From: Pseudomonas sp. KU26590
Lineage (GTDB): Bacteria > Pseudomonadota > Gammaproteobacteria > Pseudomonadales > Pseudomonadaceae
DNA length: 64,000 bases
NCBI RefSeq assembly: GCF_026153515.1
Contig: NZ_CP110644.1
Location: forward strand, 3,315,501 to 3,379,500
Direction of reading: 5' to 3'
Numbering within the stretch: position 1 is the first letter of the stretch; the number at the start of each line of letters is the position of its first letter. The notes beneath the pieces are model-generated. The model was not told the origin of the DNA and ran no database searches. It saw only the letters and a program-made list of their open reading frames with translations. The translations under genes and the position numbers were made by a program. Below, piece after piece: positions 51,705 to 59,992 of the stretch.

Positions 51705-52619
51705 GTGAATTTTCGCCGTTTGAAGTACTTCGTCAAGATTGTCGACATCGGCAGCATGACCCAGGCGGCCAATGTCCTGCACATCGCCCAACCGGCGCTC
51801 AGCCAACAACTGGTGACGCTCGAGACCGAAGTGCAGCAGCAGCTGCTGATCCGCACCAAGCGCGGCGTGACACCAACCGAGGCCGGCAAGGTCCTGTACG
51901 GGCATGCGCAGTTGATCCTGCGTCAATGCGAACAGGCGCAAAGCGATGTCAACGCCACCGGCCATGCCTTGTCAGGTCAGGTGTCGGTGGGACTGGCGCC
52001 CGGCACTGCCGCCTCGGCGCTGTCGGTGCCGCTACTGCGTCGCGTGCGCGAGCAGCATCCGGGGATTCTGCTGTACCTCAACGAAAACTTCGGGACCACG
52101 CTCAGTGAGCTGATCATGAACGGGCGCATGGACATGGCCGTGCTGTACGGCGGTCGCGAAATCCACGGCCTGAGCTTCACGCCCTTGCTGCGCGAGCAGT
52201 TATACCTGGTCAGCGCCGATCCGCAGTTCGCCGCGCAGCCGAGCATTCCGTTGACCGAACTGGCAGCCCTCGACCTGCTGCTGCCGCGGACCTACAACAT
52301 CATGCGGCGGCTGGTGGACGATGCGCTGATGAAGCTCAACCTCAGCGCCAAGGTGATCGCCGAAGTCGAATCGGCCTCGACCCTCGCGACCGCCGTTGCC
52401 GAACGCTTTGGTTCGACCGTGCTGCCCGAGTCCGCGGCGCGGGCGATGCAACAGCATCAGGACGTGCACCTGACCCGCATCATCGAACCTGAGATCGAGG
52501 CGCCTCTGGCGCTGTGCCTGTCCGGGCATCTGCCGCTGTCGGTACCGGCACAGGCGGTGAAGATCATCCTGCTGGACATGATCGCCGAAATGCGCGAGGG
52601 GCTGGGTGCTTCGCGTTGA
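51705..52619 (+). CDS. LysR-family regulator, NAC (nitrogen assimilation control)-like
   Basis: 304 aa starting at GTG 51705 (AGGGG 10 nt upstream). The N-terminus NFRRLKYFVKIVDIGSMTQA, then NVLHIAQPALSQQLVTLE, is that of NAC/Cbl-like LysR proteins, followed by a co-inducer domain with LPRTYNIMRRLVDDALM. It is divergent from the MFS-pxpBC operon. The sites ATAAG-N5-CTTAT found upstream of three units in the island fit the known NAC site ATA-N9-TAT, so it probably activates them under a substrate or nitrogen signal. Confidence 0.9.
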   Translation: MNFRRLKYFVKIVDIGSMTQAANVLHIAQPALSQQLVTLETEVQQQLLIRTKRGVTPTEAGKVLYGHAQLILRQCEQAQSDVNATGHALSGQVSVGLAPGTAASALSVPLLRRVREQHPGILLYLNENFGTTLSELIMNGRMDMAVLYGGREIHGLSFTPLLREQLYLVSADPQFAAQPSIPLTELAALDLLLPRTYNIMRRLVDDALMKLNLSAKVIAEVESASTLATAVAERFGSTVLPESAARAMQQHQDVHLTRIIEPEIEAPLALCLSGHLPLSVPAQAVKIILLDMIAEMREGLGASR

Positions 52620-52794
52620 GGGCTGCGCGATAACACGTCCTCGTAGAAACGGCCTTGCGCGTGCGGTGAGTAAAAATGTAGGTGATGGCACAGCGAGAGA
52701 GGCCTCATAACACTTCAGCTACGCTGAGAGGTGAGGTTAGCGGTCCGACCCACCTATCTTTTTGACACAGTCGCCTGCGGCGATTGGAGCCCTT

Positions 52795-53427
52795 ATGCAG
52801 ACTTCGCTGGATCATTTGGTCATCGTGGCGCCTACGCTGGAAGCGGGGGACCGCTTCGTGAATCAGCGCCTGGGTGTCGAGCTTCAACCTGGCGGTTGCC
52901 ATCCGCTTATGGGAACCCACAATAAGCTGCTGCGCCTGGGTACGCATTTCTATCTCGAAGTGATCGCTGTTAACCCCGTGGCCCCGCCTCCGGGTCGGCC
53001 TCGGTGGTTTGGCATGGACGGACTGCCAGACGATGTTTCTCCCCGGCTGGCTCATTGGGTCGCAAAAACCGACACCTTGAAAGCGCTTAGCCCGATATTC
53101 GCAGAGGTCGTCGGGGAGGCGCAGTCGATGAGCCGAGGTGCGCTGCGCTGGGAAATTACAATTTTGGAGAACGGCAGACTGCCTTTGGAGGGAGGCGCGC
53201 CCAGCCTTATTCAATGGGGGCAGCCAGTTCACCCTGCGACGATGCTTGAAGATAAGGGTTGCTCGTTGCAGATGCTCGATATCTTCCATCCTGCGCCAGA
53301 GAGGATTAGCCACTTGCTTGATGCCATGAATTTTTCAGGGCCAGTTCGACTTAATAGGTGCGATGGCATTGAGGCGGCACGCTTGGTTTCCTGTATCGAA
53401 ACTCCAAGTGGCCTCAGGAAGTTATAG
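52795..53427 (+). CDS. VOC/glyoxalase-like domain protein
   Basis: 210 aa. SLDHLVIVAPTLEAGDRFVNQRLG has the first beta-alpha unit of the glyoxalase-like (PF13468) family, followed by GTHNKLLRLGTHFYLEVIAV with the metal-binding positions. ATG 52795 was chosen for its GGAG site 7 nt upstream. Function unknown; such proteins bind small carbonyl or aromatic ligands. GC content seems slightly lower in its second half than in its neighbours. The 200 bp that follow hold no gene. Confidence 0.8.
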   Translation: MQTSLDHLVIVAPTLEAGDRFVNQRLGVELQPGGCHPLMGTHNKLLRLGTHFYLEVIAVNPVAPPPGRPRWFGMDGLPDDVSPRLAHWVAKTDTLKALSPIFAEVVGEAQSMSRGALRWEITILENGRLPLEGGAPSLIQWGQPVHPATMLEDKGCSLQMLDIFHPAPERISHLLDAMNFSGPVRLNRCDGIEAARLVSCIETPSGLRKL

Positions 53428-53626
53428 GGCAGACATTTCAGGCAAGAGTTAGTTGTAATCGATAGACGCTCCGACTTTCGCATTGGCTATCAAAGTTTCT
53501 GCGGAGCTTTGAGGGTGACACCTCGGTCATCATGGATGAAATCATCGGCCGTACGCTTTAAGGTGTCCCTGCGGCCGACCGCTGATGGTTAGCCAAAGAC
53601 TATTCAACCGCCAACAGGAGCCACCC

Positions 53627-54172
53627 ATGACCGATTCTCTGTACGACATTCCCCTCAAGCAAATCGATGGCACGCCAGGCAACCTGGGCCAGTACAAGGG
53701 CAAAGTGCTGCTGGTGGTGAACGTGGCCTCCAAATGCGGGCTGACGCCGCAATACGAAGGGCTTGAAAGCCTTTACCAGGGTAAGAAGGACGCCGGACTT
53801 GAAGTGCTGGGCTTTCCGGCCAACAACTTCAAGGAGCAAGAGCCGGGCACCGACAGTGACATCCAGTCGTTCTGCTCGACCACCTACGACGTGCACTTCC
53901 CGCTGTTCTCGAAAATCTCGGTCGCCGGCGACGACACGCACCCGCTCTACCGCGAACTGACCGCCGCGCAGCCTGCTGCCACCGGCGACGGACCGTTCCG
54001 TGAACGCCTCAAGGGCTATGGCATCGAAAGCGGCGCAGGCACCGACGTGCTGTGGAATTTCGAAAAATTCCTGATCGGGCGGGACGGCAAGGTGATTGGC
54101 CGCTTTGCGCCGGATGTGACCGCAGATGATCCACGCCTGACCGCGGCCATTGACGAAGCCCTCGCTGTTTGA
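53627..54172 (+). CDS. Glutathione peroxidase family protein
   Basis: 181 aa thioredoxin-fold peroxidase. The peroxidatic cysteine lies in VNVASKCGLTPQY, and the catalytic Trp-Asn pair in LWNFEKFLI. The second motif reads FPANNFKEQEPG rather than FPCNQFGGQEPG, so the usual resolving Cys there is lost; SFCSTTYDV supplies another Cys. AGGAG lies 8 nt before ATG 53627. The kinase-like gene follows 3 bp after its stop. Confidence 0.9.
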   Translation: MTDSLYDIPLKQIDGTPGNLGQYKGKVLLVVNVASKCGLTPQYEGLESLYQGKKDAGLEVLGFPANNFKEQEPGTDSDIQSFCSTTYDVHFPLFSKISVAGDDTHPLYRELTAAQPAATGDGPFRERLKGYGIESGAGTDVLWNFEKFLIGRDGKVIGRFAPDVTADDPRLTAAIDEALAV

Positions 54173-54175
54173 CCC

Positions 54176-54793
54176 ATGAATCGTCCGCTGTTTGTTTCTC
54201 TGGATGGGCCAAAGGGTGTCGGTAAAACCACCTTGTTGGAGGCCGTCACCCTATCGTTGAGGGCCGATAACAACAAAGTGATCCGGCTGTGCGAGAGCAA
54301 ACGTGATCCCCAGCGGGCTGAAACAATGGCCCTGGTTAACCGACTGGTCAGACAGCCCGATCGCGATCTGGAATGGGAGGTGTGTAGGCGCCTCGCGGCG
54401 AGCCGTGGCTGGATTTCCCGGCATGTGCTGACTCAACAGCCAGCCGACAGCATCATCCTGATTGATCGCTGGTACCCGTCTGACGCCGCGTTTCGCCGGG
54501 TGGTCCCGTTTGCAGAGATTCTGCAGTTAAACAGTGAGCAGGACGTGCGGGTGCCGGACCTGCATGTCGGGGTTGTCACTGCGGCCGAGACTTCATGGGC
54601 GAGGGCAGCAGCACGCCGGCGTGGGTTGAGCAGTACGGTGATTCATACGCTGGAAGAACACGCTGCTTGCACCGAGGCGTTCGAGCGGGCGGTTTCAGAG
54701 AACGGCTGGGTGATGTGCCGTAATGAAGGGCGGCTCGAAGACGCAACGATGCAGGTGGTCTCGCAGATATATAACGTCCTTGGACGACAGTAG
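54176..54793 (+). CDS. Thymidylate-kinase-like P-loop protein
   Basis: 205 aa. P-loop GPKGVGKTT (11-19) with preceding FVSLD, and a DRW motif (ILIDRWYPSD) at the DR(Y/H) substrate-binding position of dTMP kinases. The LID region is poorly conserved (RAAARRRGLSS), so it may phosphorylate another nucleoside or small molecule; housekeeping tmk usually lies beside holB. It starts 3 bp after the peroxidase stop and is probably co-transcribed. Confidence 0.75.
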   Translation: MNRPLFVSLDGPKGVGKTTLLEAVTLSLRADNNKVIRLCESKRDPQRAETMALVNRLVRQPDRDLEWEVCRRLAASRGWISRHVLTQQPADSIILIDRWYPSDAAFRRVVPFAEILQLNSEQDVRVPDLHVGVVTAAETSWARAAARRRGLSSTVIHTLEEHAACTEAFERAVSENGWVMCRNEGRLEDATMQVVSQIYNVLGRQ

Positions 54794-54880
54794 GCGAACC
54801 ACGCTGCACCGGCCTTGCAAGGCAGTCGGCACTGCTGGTGCGCAGCCCGCGTACCTGACTAATCCCTTCGAATCCAAGAC

Positions 54881-56011
54881 TCAGCCAAACCGGTAACAGT
54901 TTTTGCCCGCAGATTTTGCGTTATACATGGCGATGTCTGCTCTGCATAAAACCTGTTCAACACTCGAAAGCTCCAGAGGGAGGGTCTCGGCGATGCCGAT
55001 GCTGACGCCCAGACCTCTATAATCCGGGTTTCTGTCCGTGTACTCATCGAGGTTTTTGATGATGCGCTCGGCAATGAGCGAAGCGGATGCCTTGTCGCTG
55101 TCCGGCATCGTCACGATAAATTCGTCGCCGCCAATTCGTGCGACTGCATCACCCTTGCGCACCACCCTGCTGATCATCGCGGAAAAGCAAACCAATACAC
55201 TGTCACCGGCGGCATGCCCGTAGGCATCATTGATTTTTTTGAACCCGTCCAGATCCAGACACAGTACGCAAAACCGCTTGTCCTCATTGACCTTCGCGCT
55301 CAGTGAGGCCGTCAGAATGTTCAAGATGCCCAGGCGATTCAGCACGCCGGTCAGTTTGTCATGAGTGGCTGAATGCGTGCTTTGCGTTTCTGCCACATAG
55401 GCTTTCGTCAGATTCGCGTTGAGGTTATTGAGCAGCACCCACAAGCCAATGAGGTACATGGGCGCTTGTAGAATCAGCACCCGCAAGATCGGTTCCGGCT
55501 GGAACAACGTCGCCAGTTTCATCGGTATGTCCATGAGCAGGATCTGCATGAATGCATAGCGGGGTACGCCTTGGTTTCTCATGGCAGCCGCTCCAGTCAT
55601 GCTGACCGCCGATGTGCACGCCAGAACCTGCAGCACCGCGTCCTGGCTGATGATGCATCCTGCGGTGCCGATGCCTATTTCCGCAGCCCAGAGCAAACCG
55701 AAGAACAGAGAAAGGTCCGTTGCGTAGGGGAATCTGGGCTTGTCACTGGCGACGAATCGTTGCAGCAGAAACCAGCGGATGATCCAAATCACCATATCGA
55801 CGACCAACCAGCTGATGAAAAACACCGTTGGGTGAAGCGCGACCGCCACGCTGCAGACCAGCAGTGTGTTTATGCCTGCTGCAACCAACGCGGCGCGAGA
55901 CGTGAAGGGGCCCTCGAGTAACTTCAAACGAGTGCCCCGATCCAGGCCTTCATTGTCTTTTACAAACCACCGGATGAACGGTGTAGTGGGAAAATCGACA
56001 GTATTGGGCAT
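54881..56011 (-). CDS. Membrane diguanylate cyclase (GGDEF)
   Basis: 376 aa. Six hydrophobic segments (~40-200) form a multi-pass sensor region of the MASE type, followed by a GGDEF domain with the signature at 294-298 (RIGGDEF) and the metal-binding DLDGFKKIND. No EAL domain, so it is a synthase. It stands alone, with a second GGDEF gene ~300 bp upstream on the same strand. Confidence 0.92.
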   Translation of the reverse strand: MPNTVDFPTTPFIRWFVKDNEGLDRGTRLKLLEGPFTSRAALVAAGINTLLVCSVAVALHPTVFFISWLVVDMVIWIIRWFLLQRFVASDKPRFPYATDLSLFFGLLWAAEIGIGTAGCIISQDAVLQVLACTSAVSMTGAAAMRNQGVPRYAFMQILLMDIPMKLATLFQPEPILRVLILQAPMYLIGLWVLLNNLNANLTKAYVAETQSTHSATHDKLTGVLNRLGILNILTASLSAKVNEDKRFCVLCLDLDGFKKINDAYGHAAGDSVLVCFSAMISRVVRKGDAVARIGGDEFIVTMPDSDKASASLIAERIIKNLDEYTDRNPDYRGLGVSIGIAETLPLELSSVEQVLCRADIAMYNAKSAGKNCYRFG

Positions 56012-56152
56012 GGTGCTAATCCGTCACACAGCGATAACGAGTGATGGCATTCTAATACTATCGAGAGGCTTCTCGTGCACACCGTCTTACATAGGGTCAT
56101 CCGTTCATCCGGTTGTGGAGGGACAGATCGGCGGGTGGATTTAGCGCACCTC

Positions 56153-56314
56153 TCAGTCTCGTACGTGCCAACGCCGTCGGTAGAAATGATGCAGTACTTG
56201 CTCGCGTCCAGCCGCCTGGCCCGGTCCGAACGGCTCGGCGCCAAAATCCTCGCTCAGCACATCGCTTCCTGGCCGATAGGTGCCGTGCAGGTAGTGGATG
56301 GCGGGGTTCTTAGG
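56153..56314 (-). pseudogene. Possible orphan C-terminal gene fragment
   Basis: Right after the stop of the GGEEF gene, minus-strand frame PKNPAIHYLHGTYRPGSDVL continuing SEDFGAEPFGPGQAAGREQV and HHFYRRRWHVRD stays open for about 53 codons, with plausible protein composition but no start codon or ribosome site. It could be the tail of a gene lost by rearrangement. The family was not recognised; the call rests only on composition. Confidence 0.25.
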
Positions 56315-57839
56315 AAGCGGCTTCTATACGATTGCGCCCTTTAATCTTTGCGCAGTACAGGAGGCGATCAGCCTCGGCCATGCTGTCTCTGTGGCTATTT
56401 TTGTCAGTCGGGCATACCGCGACGACCCCGGCGCTGATCGTAATGATGCCCAGGGCGCTTGCTGAGTGTTTAATCTGTGCTTGCTCTATCGATAGCCTCA
56501 CTTTTTCAGCCACCACAATTGCACCCGCCAGTTCCGTTTCAGGGAGCAAGATGACAAATTCCTCGCCACCGTAACGAGCGGCGACATCGAATGGCCTGCT
56601 GGCACTTTGTGCAATGAGAGCAGCGACTTCAACCAGGCAGTCATCGCCAAGCAAGTGCCCGTAATGGTCGTTATATTGTTTAAACCAGTCTATGTCCAAC
56701 AGGATCACCGCAAGACTTGATTCGTTTCTGAGCGCGCGCCCCCATTCTTTTTTGAGGGCAACATCGAAACTTCGTCTGTTGGCCAATGACGTCAAACTGT
56801 CTGTCATTGCAATGATTTCAAGTTTGTTCTGTGCCACATTAAGTTCGACTTCTGCTACAAGCAGCTGCTGGATCTGGCGGTACAGCAACCCGCCCAGCAG
56901 CGCCAGCGCTAAAATGATCACCCCCACGACGGCCACGGACTGGAAAACATAGGACCACCACGGTGCAAACACTTGATGATAGGCGACCCCTGCCGCGGCA
57001 ACGATGGGAAGTCCTGATAGACGACGATAGGCATATATCCTCTCTACGCCATCCACCACCGACTTGATAATCGCCGTGCCGCTGTCACTGTGGGGGAGAT
57101 AGCGAACGAAAATCTCTCCCTTTGAAATATTGGTTGTGATCAGCGCAGCCACTGTCGGGCGCCGTGCGAGCAATTCACCTTTGTCGAGGGCGAGAAAGAT
57201 GACCCCGTCGTTATCGATATCTACCCGATTGAAAAAGCTTTGAAAATAAGCAACAGGAATAGTGGCGAGCGCTACGCCCGCAAAGGTTCCGTCAGAAGAT
57301 TCAATGCGGCGGCTGATGGGGATGATCAGGTCGCCGGTGGTTCTGCTCTCAACGATAGAACCAATATGGATAGCCTGGCTGGTGTTATCCCGGTGATAAA
57401 TGAAGTAAGCGCGGTCACTATTGTTTTTGGTCTGTACACCCTGAGAAAAAGAGTTTGCAACCCAATTGCCTTTCGCATCGAAAATGAACAGCCCTTGAAT
57501 GCCGTCAATACGTTCGACCTGTCGGGCTAGCAATGCCGTCATGCGAGGTTGCTGGTCGGCAATGATCCCGTCATGCGCCACGCGCTCGGCTATATCTTGC
57601 AACGTGTTATCGGCCTGCAGCATCGTGTCACGCGCTAATTGTTCGGCGGCGAGGACTATGTTCGAGACAGAAACTTTCGCAGCGTCCACCCGCTCATTGG
57701 CCGATTGCTGAATCTGCCAGGCGGTAGCGAGAACCAAAAGTGCACAGACTAAAGCAATAAAACTTATCAGCGAGTTGGAGAGCGCTTTGGGTGTCAATCT
57801 TGTGGAGAAAAATTGAACAAGCGTCATGTCAGGCGTCAT
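56310..57839 (-). CDS. Diguanylate cyclase with periplasmic dCache-like sensor
   Basis: 509 aa. TM1 ~24-42, a ~250-residue periplasmic domain with a Cache-like pattern (GIQGLFIFDAKGNWVANSF, then DLIIPISRRI), TM2 ~297-320, a coiled-coil linker and a GGDEF domain with signature GGEEF at 424-428. No EAL domain. dCache domains bind small ligands such as amino acids, so it likely links an external cue to c-di-GMP. The stop codon lies ~300 bp before the second cyclase gene. Confidence 0.92.
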   Translation of the reverse strand: MTPDMTLVQFFSTRLTPKALSNSLISFIALVCALLVLATAWQIQQSANERVDAAKVSVSNIVLAAEQLARDTMLQADNTLQDIAERVAHDGIIADQQPRMTALLARQVERIDGIQGLFIFDAKGNWVANSFSQGVQTKNNSDRAYFIYHRDNTSQAIHIGSIVESRTTGDLIIPISRRIESSDGTFAGVALATIPVAYFQSFFNRVDIDNDGVIFLALDKGELLARRPTVAALITTNISKGEIFVRYLPHSDSGTAIIKSVVDGVERIYAYRRLSGLPIVAAAGVAYHQVFAPWWSYVFQSVAVVGVIILALALLGGLLYRQIQQLLVAEVELNVAQNKLEIIAMTDSLTSLANRRSFDVALKKEWGRALRNESSLAVILLDIDWFKQYNDHYGHLLGDDCLVEVAALIAQSASRPFDVAARYGGEEFVILLPETELAGAIVVAEKVRLSIEQAQIKHSASALGIITISAGVVAVCPTDKNSHRDSMAEADRLLYCAKIKGRNRIEAAS

Positions 57840-58085
57840 CTAATTGGCGAATGGCGTAGGGAATGCAGTTTTCGTACCGCGCAGGGGCGTATTCAGCCGC
57901 CTCTGAATCAGGCACAGCCGGGGAATCCAGCAAAGGAGGAAGGAAGGCGTGGATGACGGCAGTGAGCTGCTGAAGCCTGGTTGTGACGCGTTGCTCTTTC
58001 AGTGCACGTCAATCTGTGGAGGAGGGCGCGTCGCGGACCTGTGTGGGCCAGCTAAAGCCAGTTCCATCGCCCATGATTCATGCGG

Positions 58086-58165
58086 GTGATCCGGATCAAA
58101 GCGAGCGCTTTGGCTCGGATCACCTACGAAGGATCGTTGAGGCGCCTGCGTCACTGCGCCTCAAC
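58086..58165. other. Two hairpins downstream of the formaldehyde dehydrogenase gene
   Basis: GTTGAGGCGC-(10 nt)-GCGCCTCAAC at 58136-58165 is a perfect 10-bp stem just past the stop at 58181. GTGATCCG...CGGATCAC with an inner AAAGC/GCTTT stem lies at 58086-58123. Neither has a T-tract; they may end transcription or protect the 3' end. The rest of the gap 57840-58180 shows no gene. Confidence 0.5.
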
Positions 58166-58180
58166 GGATGGTCGTGAGCT

Positions 58181-59320
58181 TTACGCCGAAGGCTTGAGCA
58201 CAACCTTGGTCCAGCCGTCGTCCCGCTGATCAAAGTGCTTGTAGGCGTCCGGGCCTTCAGACAGCTTCAAGCTGTGGGAAATGATCTGCGACGGCTTGGC
58301 GCGGTCATGGTGAATCAGCTCGGCCAGACGACGGTTGTACGCCTTAACGTTGGCCTGGCCGGTACGAATCTGCTGGCCCTTGAACCAGAAAGAACCGAAG
58401 TCGAAGGCCATCTTGCCTTCTTTCGCCAGATCGCTTGCGGCGTTGGGATCCTGTGGCACGAAGACACCCACGACACCGATACCGCCGGTGGGCTTGGTGG
58501 AGGCCACCAGGTTGTTCATGGTCTCGTGATTGGCTTCATGGCCATGCTTGTCGCAGCACTGATAACCCACGCATTCGCAGCCACGGTCCGTGCCTTTGCC
58601 GTTGGTCAGGTTCAGAATCTGCTCCACGGCCTGGGTCTGTGCCGTGTTGATCGGCGTCGCGCCCAGCTTGGAAGCCAGTGCCAGACGGTCTGGATGGTTG
58701 TCGACCACAAAGACTTGTGAGGCACCCTTGATCATCGCGGCGTGGGCAGCCATCAGTCCGACCGGGCCTGCGCCATAGATAGCGATGCTTTCACCCGGCA
58801 GCAAGCCCGACAATTCAGTCGCGTGCCAGCCGGTGGGAAGGATGTCCGACAGCATGACGTAGTCGTCTTCTTTCTCCCTGGCGTCTTCAGGCAGCACCAG
58901 GCAATTGAAGTCGCCATAAGGCACGCGCAGCAGCTCTGCCTGGCCACCCTCGTAGGGGCCCATCTCGGCAAAACCGTAGGCACCGCCCGCATTGCCCGGG
59001 TTGACGGTCAAGCAGTAACCGGTCAGGCCCCGCTCGCAGTTTTCGCAGAAACCACAACCGATGTTGAACGGCAGGCAGACCATATCGCCCACTTTCACGC
59101 GATCCACTGCGGCGCCCACTTCGATGACTTCACCCATGTTCTCGTGACCCAGAATCCGGCCCGTTTCGAAGCTGGTGCGGCCTTCATACATGTGCAAATC
59201 AGAGCCGCAGATGTTGGTCGTGGTAATGCGGACCAGGACATCAGTGGCCTTTTCAATTTTTGCATCGGGAACGTTTTGAACGCTGACGTCGTAAGGACCG
59301 TTATAAATAATGGCTTTCAT
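58181..59320 (-). CDS. fdhA: Glutathione-independent formaldehyde dehydrogenase (zinc MDR family)
   Basis: 379 aa. Zinc-ligand motifs ITTTNICGSDLHMYEG and GHENMGEVIEVG for the catalytic site, and GCGFCENCERGLTGYC for the structural zinc. The NAD-binding glycine motif is GAGPVGLMAA. The long insertion GCECVGYQCCDKHGHEANHE is typical of Pseudomonas glutathione-independent formaldehyde dehydrogenase, which oxidises formaldehyde to formate with bound NAD. ATG 59320 has AGGAG 5 nt upstream. Monocistronic; it protects against formaldehyde. Confidence 0.9.
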   Translation of the reverse strand: MKAIIYNGPYDVSVQNVPDAKIEKATDVLVRITTTNICGSDLHMYEGRTSFETGRILGHENMGEVIEVGAAVDRVKVGDMVCLPFNIGCGFCENCERGLTGYCLTVNPGNAGGAYGFAEMGPYEGGQAELLRVPYGDFNCLVLPEDAREKEDDYVMLSDILPTGWHATELSGLLPGESIAIYGAGPVGLMAAHAAMIKGASQVFVVDNHPDRLALASKLGATPINTAQTQAVEQILNLTNGKGTDRGCECVGYQCCDKHGHEANHETMNNLVASTKPTGGIGVVGVFVPQDPNAASDLAKEGKMAFDFGSFWFKGQQIRTGQANVKAYNRRLAELIHHDRAKPSQIISHSLKLSEGPDAYKHFDQRDDGWTKVVLKPSA

Positions 59321-59702
59321 GAGTTCTCCTGAAGAATGAGGTGCCAATACGGATATAGGCGCCAGTTTTAGTGCGACCGGCGCTGCCCGTCGTTCAAAGA
59401 GATTGGCCGGGAGTGACGAACGGTAAATGCTGGCCAAAGGCTCTGAAATGGGGCTTTCAGGCGGTTCAAAGCTGGCGCTGGGGAGAGGTAAAGTCACCTG
59501 CATGCCCGCCTGCACAGGGATTGCGCATCAGAAAAAAACGGCGAGAACGTGCGCAGAAATGGTTCCGGCGAGCCGTTTCGCCCATCCGGTCCGGGAGCAA
59601 TGATCAGCCCTGGACGAAAAACACGATCGCTTCTGTGCTCGCCGTGAAAGCGCCAATAGGGTGAGTTCAGTCCTGCCCCCAACCCAATGTGACGGAGTGG
59701 AA

Positions 59703-59903
59703 ATGAACATTCAGCTGAACAGCAAACGCGCACTGGTCACCGCTTCGACCGGTGGCAAAGGCTTCGCGATCGCCAAAGGTCTGGCCGAGGCGGGTGCCGA
59801 GGTGGTGATCAATGGCCGCAGTGAAGCGTCGGTAAAGGACGCAATCGCCAGGCTGGCGGTCTTGGCCTCGATGTGTATGACCTCTTGCATCAATAAATGT
59901 TGA
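59703..59903 (+). pseudogene. Truncated SDR gene remnant
   Basis: MNIQLNSKRALVTASTGGKG, then FAIAKGLAEAGAEVVINGRS, is the first ~50 residues of an SDR dehydrogenase, with a ribosome site (GGAG) before the ATG. After about residue 52 the similarity ends (VLASMCMTSCINKC) and the frame stops at 59903. The rest of the gene is missing and a REP element follows directly. The upstream gap 59321-59702 holds only promoter-sized sequence. Confidence 0.7.
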
Positions 59904-59907
59904 TAGT

Positions 59908-59952
59908 GAACACGCAGGCCTCTTTCCGGCTGAAGCCGATCCTGCGCAGGCA
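59908..59952. repeat. Single REP-like element
   Basis: GCCTCTTTCCGGCTGAAGCCGATCCTGC matches the REP core of the large arrays with two substitutions. It joins the broken SDR gene to the 3' side of the GGDEF-EAL gene, suggesting that a REP-associated deletion truncated the SDR. Confidence 0.65.
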
Positions 59953-59992
59953 GACCGCGTGCATTCAGTCAGAGATGAACGCGCTCTCCTTG

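Noticed and set aside
57983..58177. 64-codon plus-strand frame before the formaldehyde dehydrogenase stop
   Set aside because: It covers the two hairpins, lacks a ribosome site and has no protein-like pattern.
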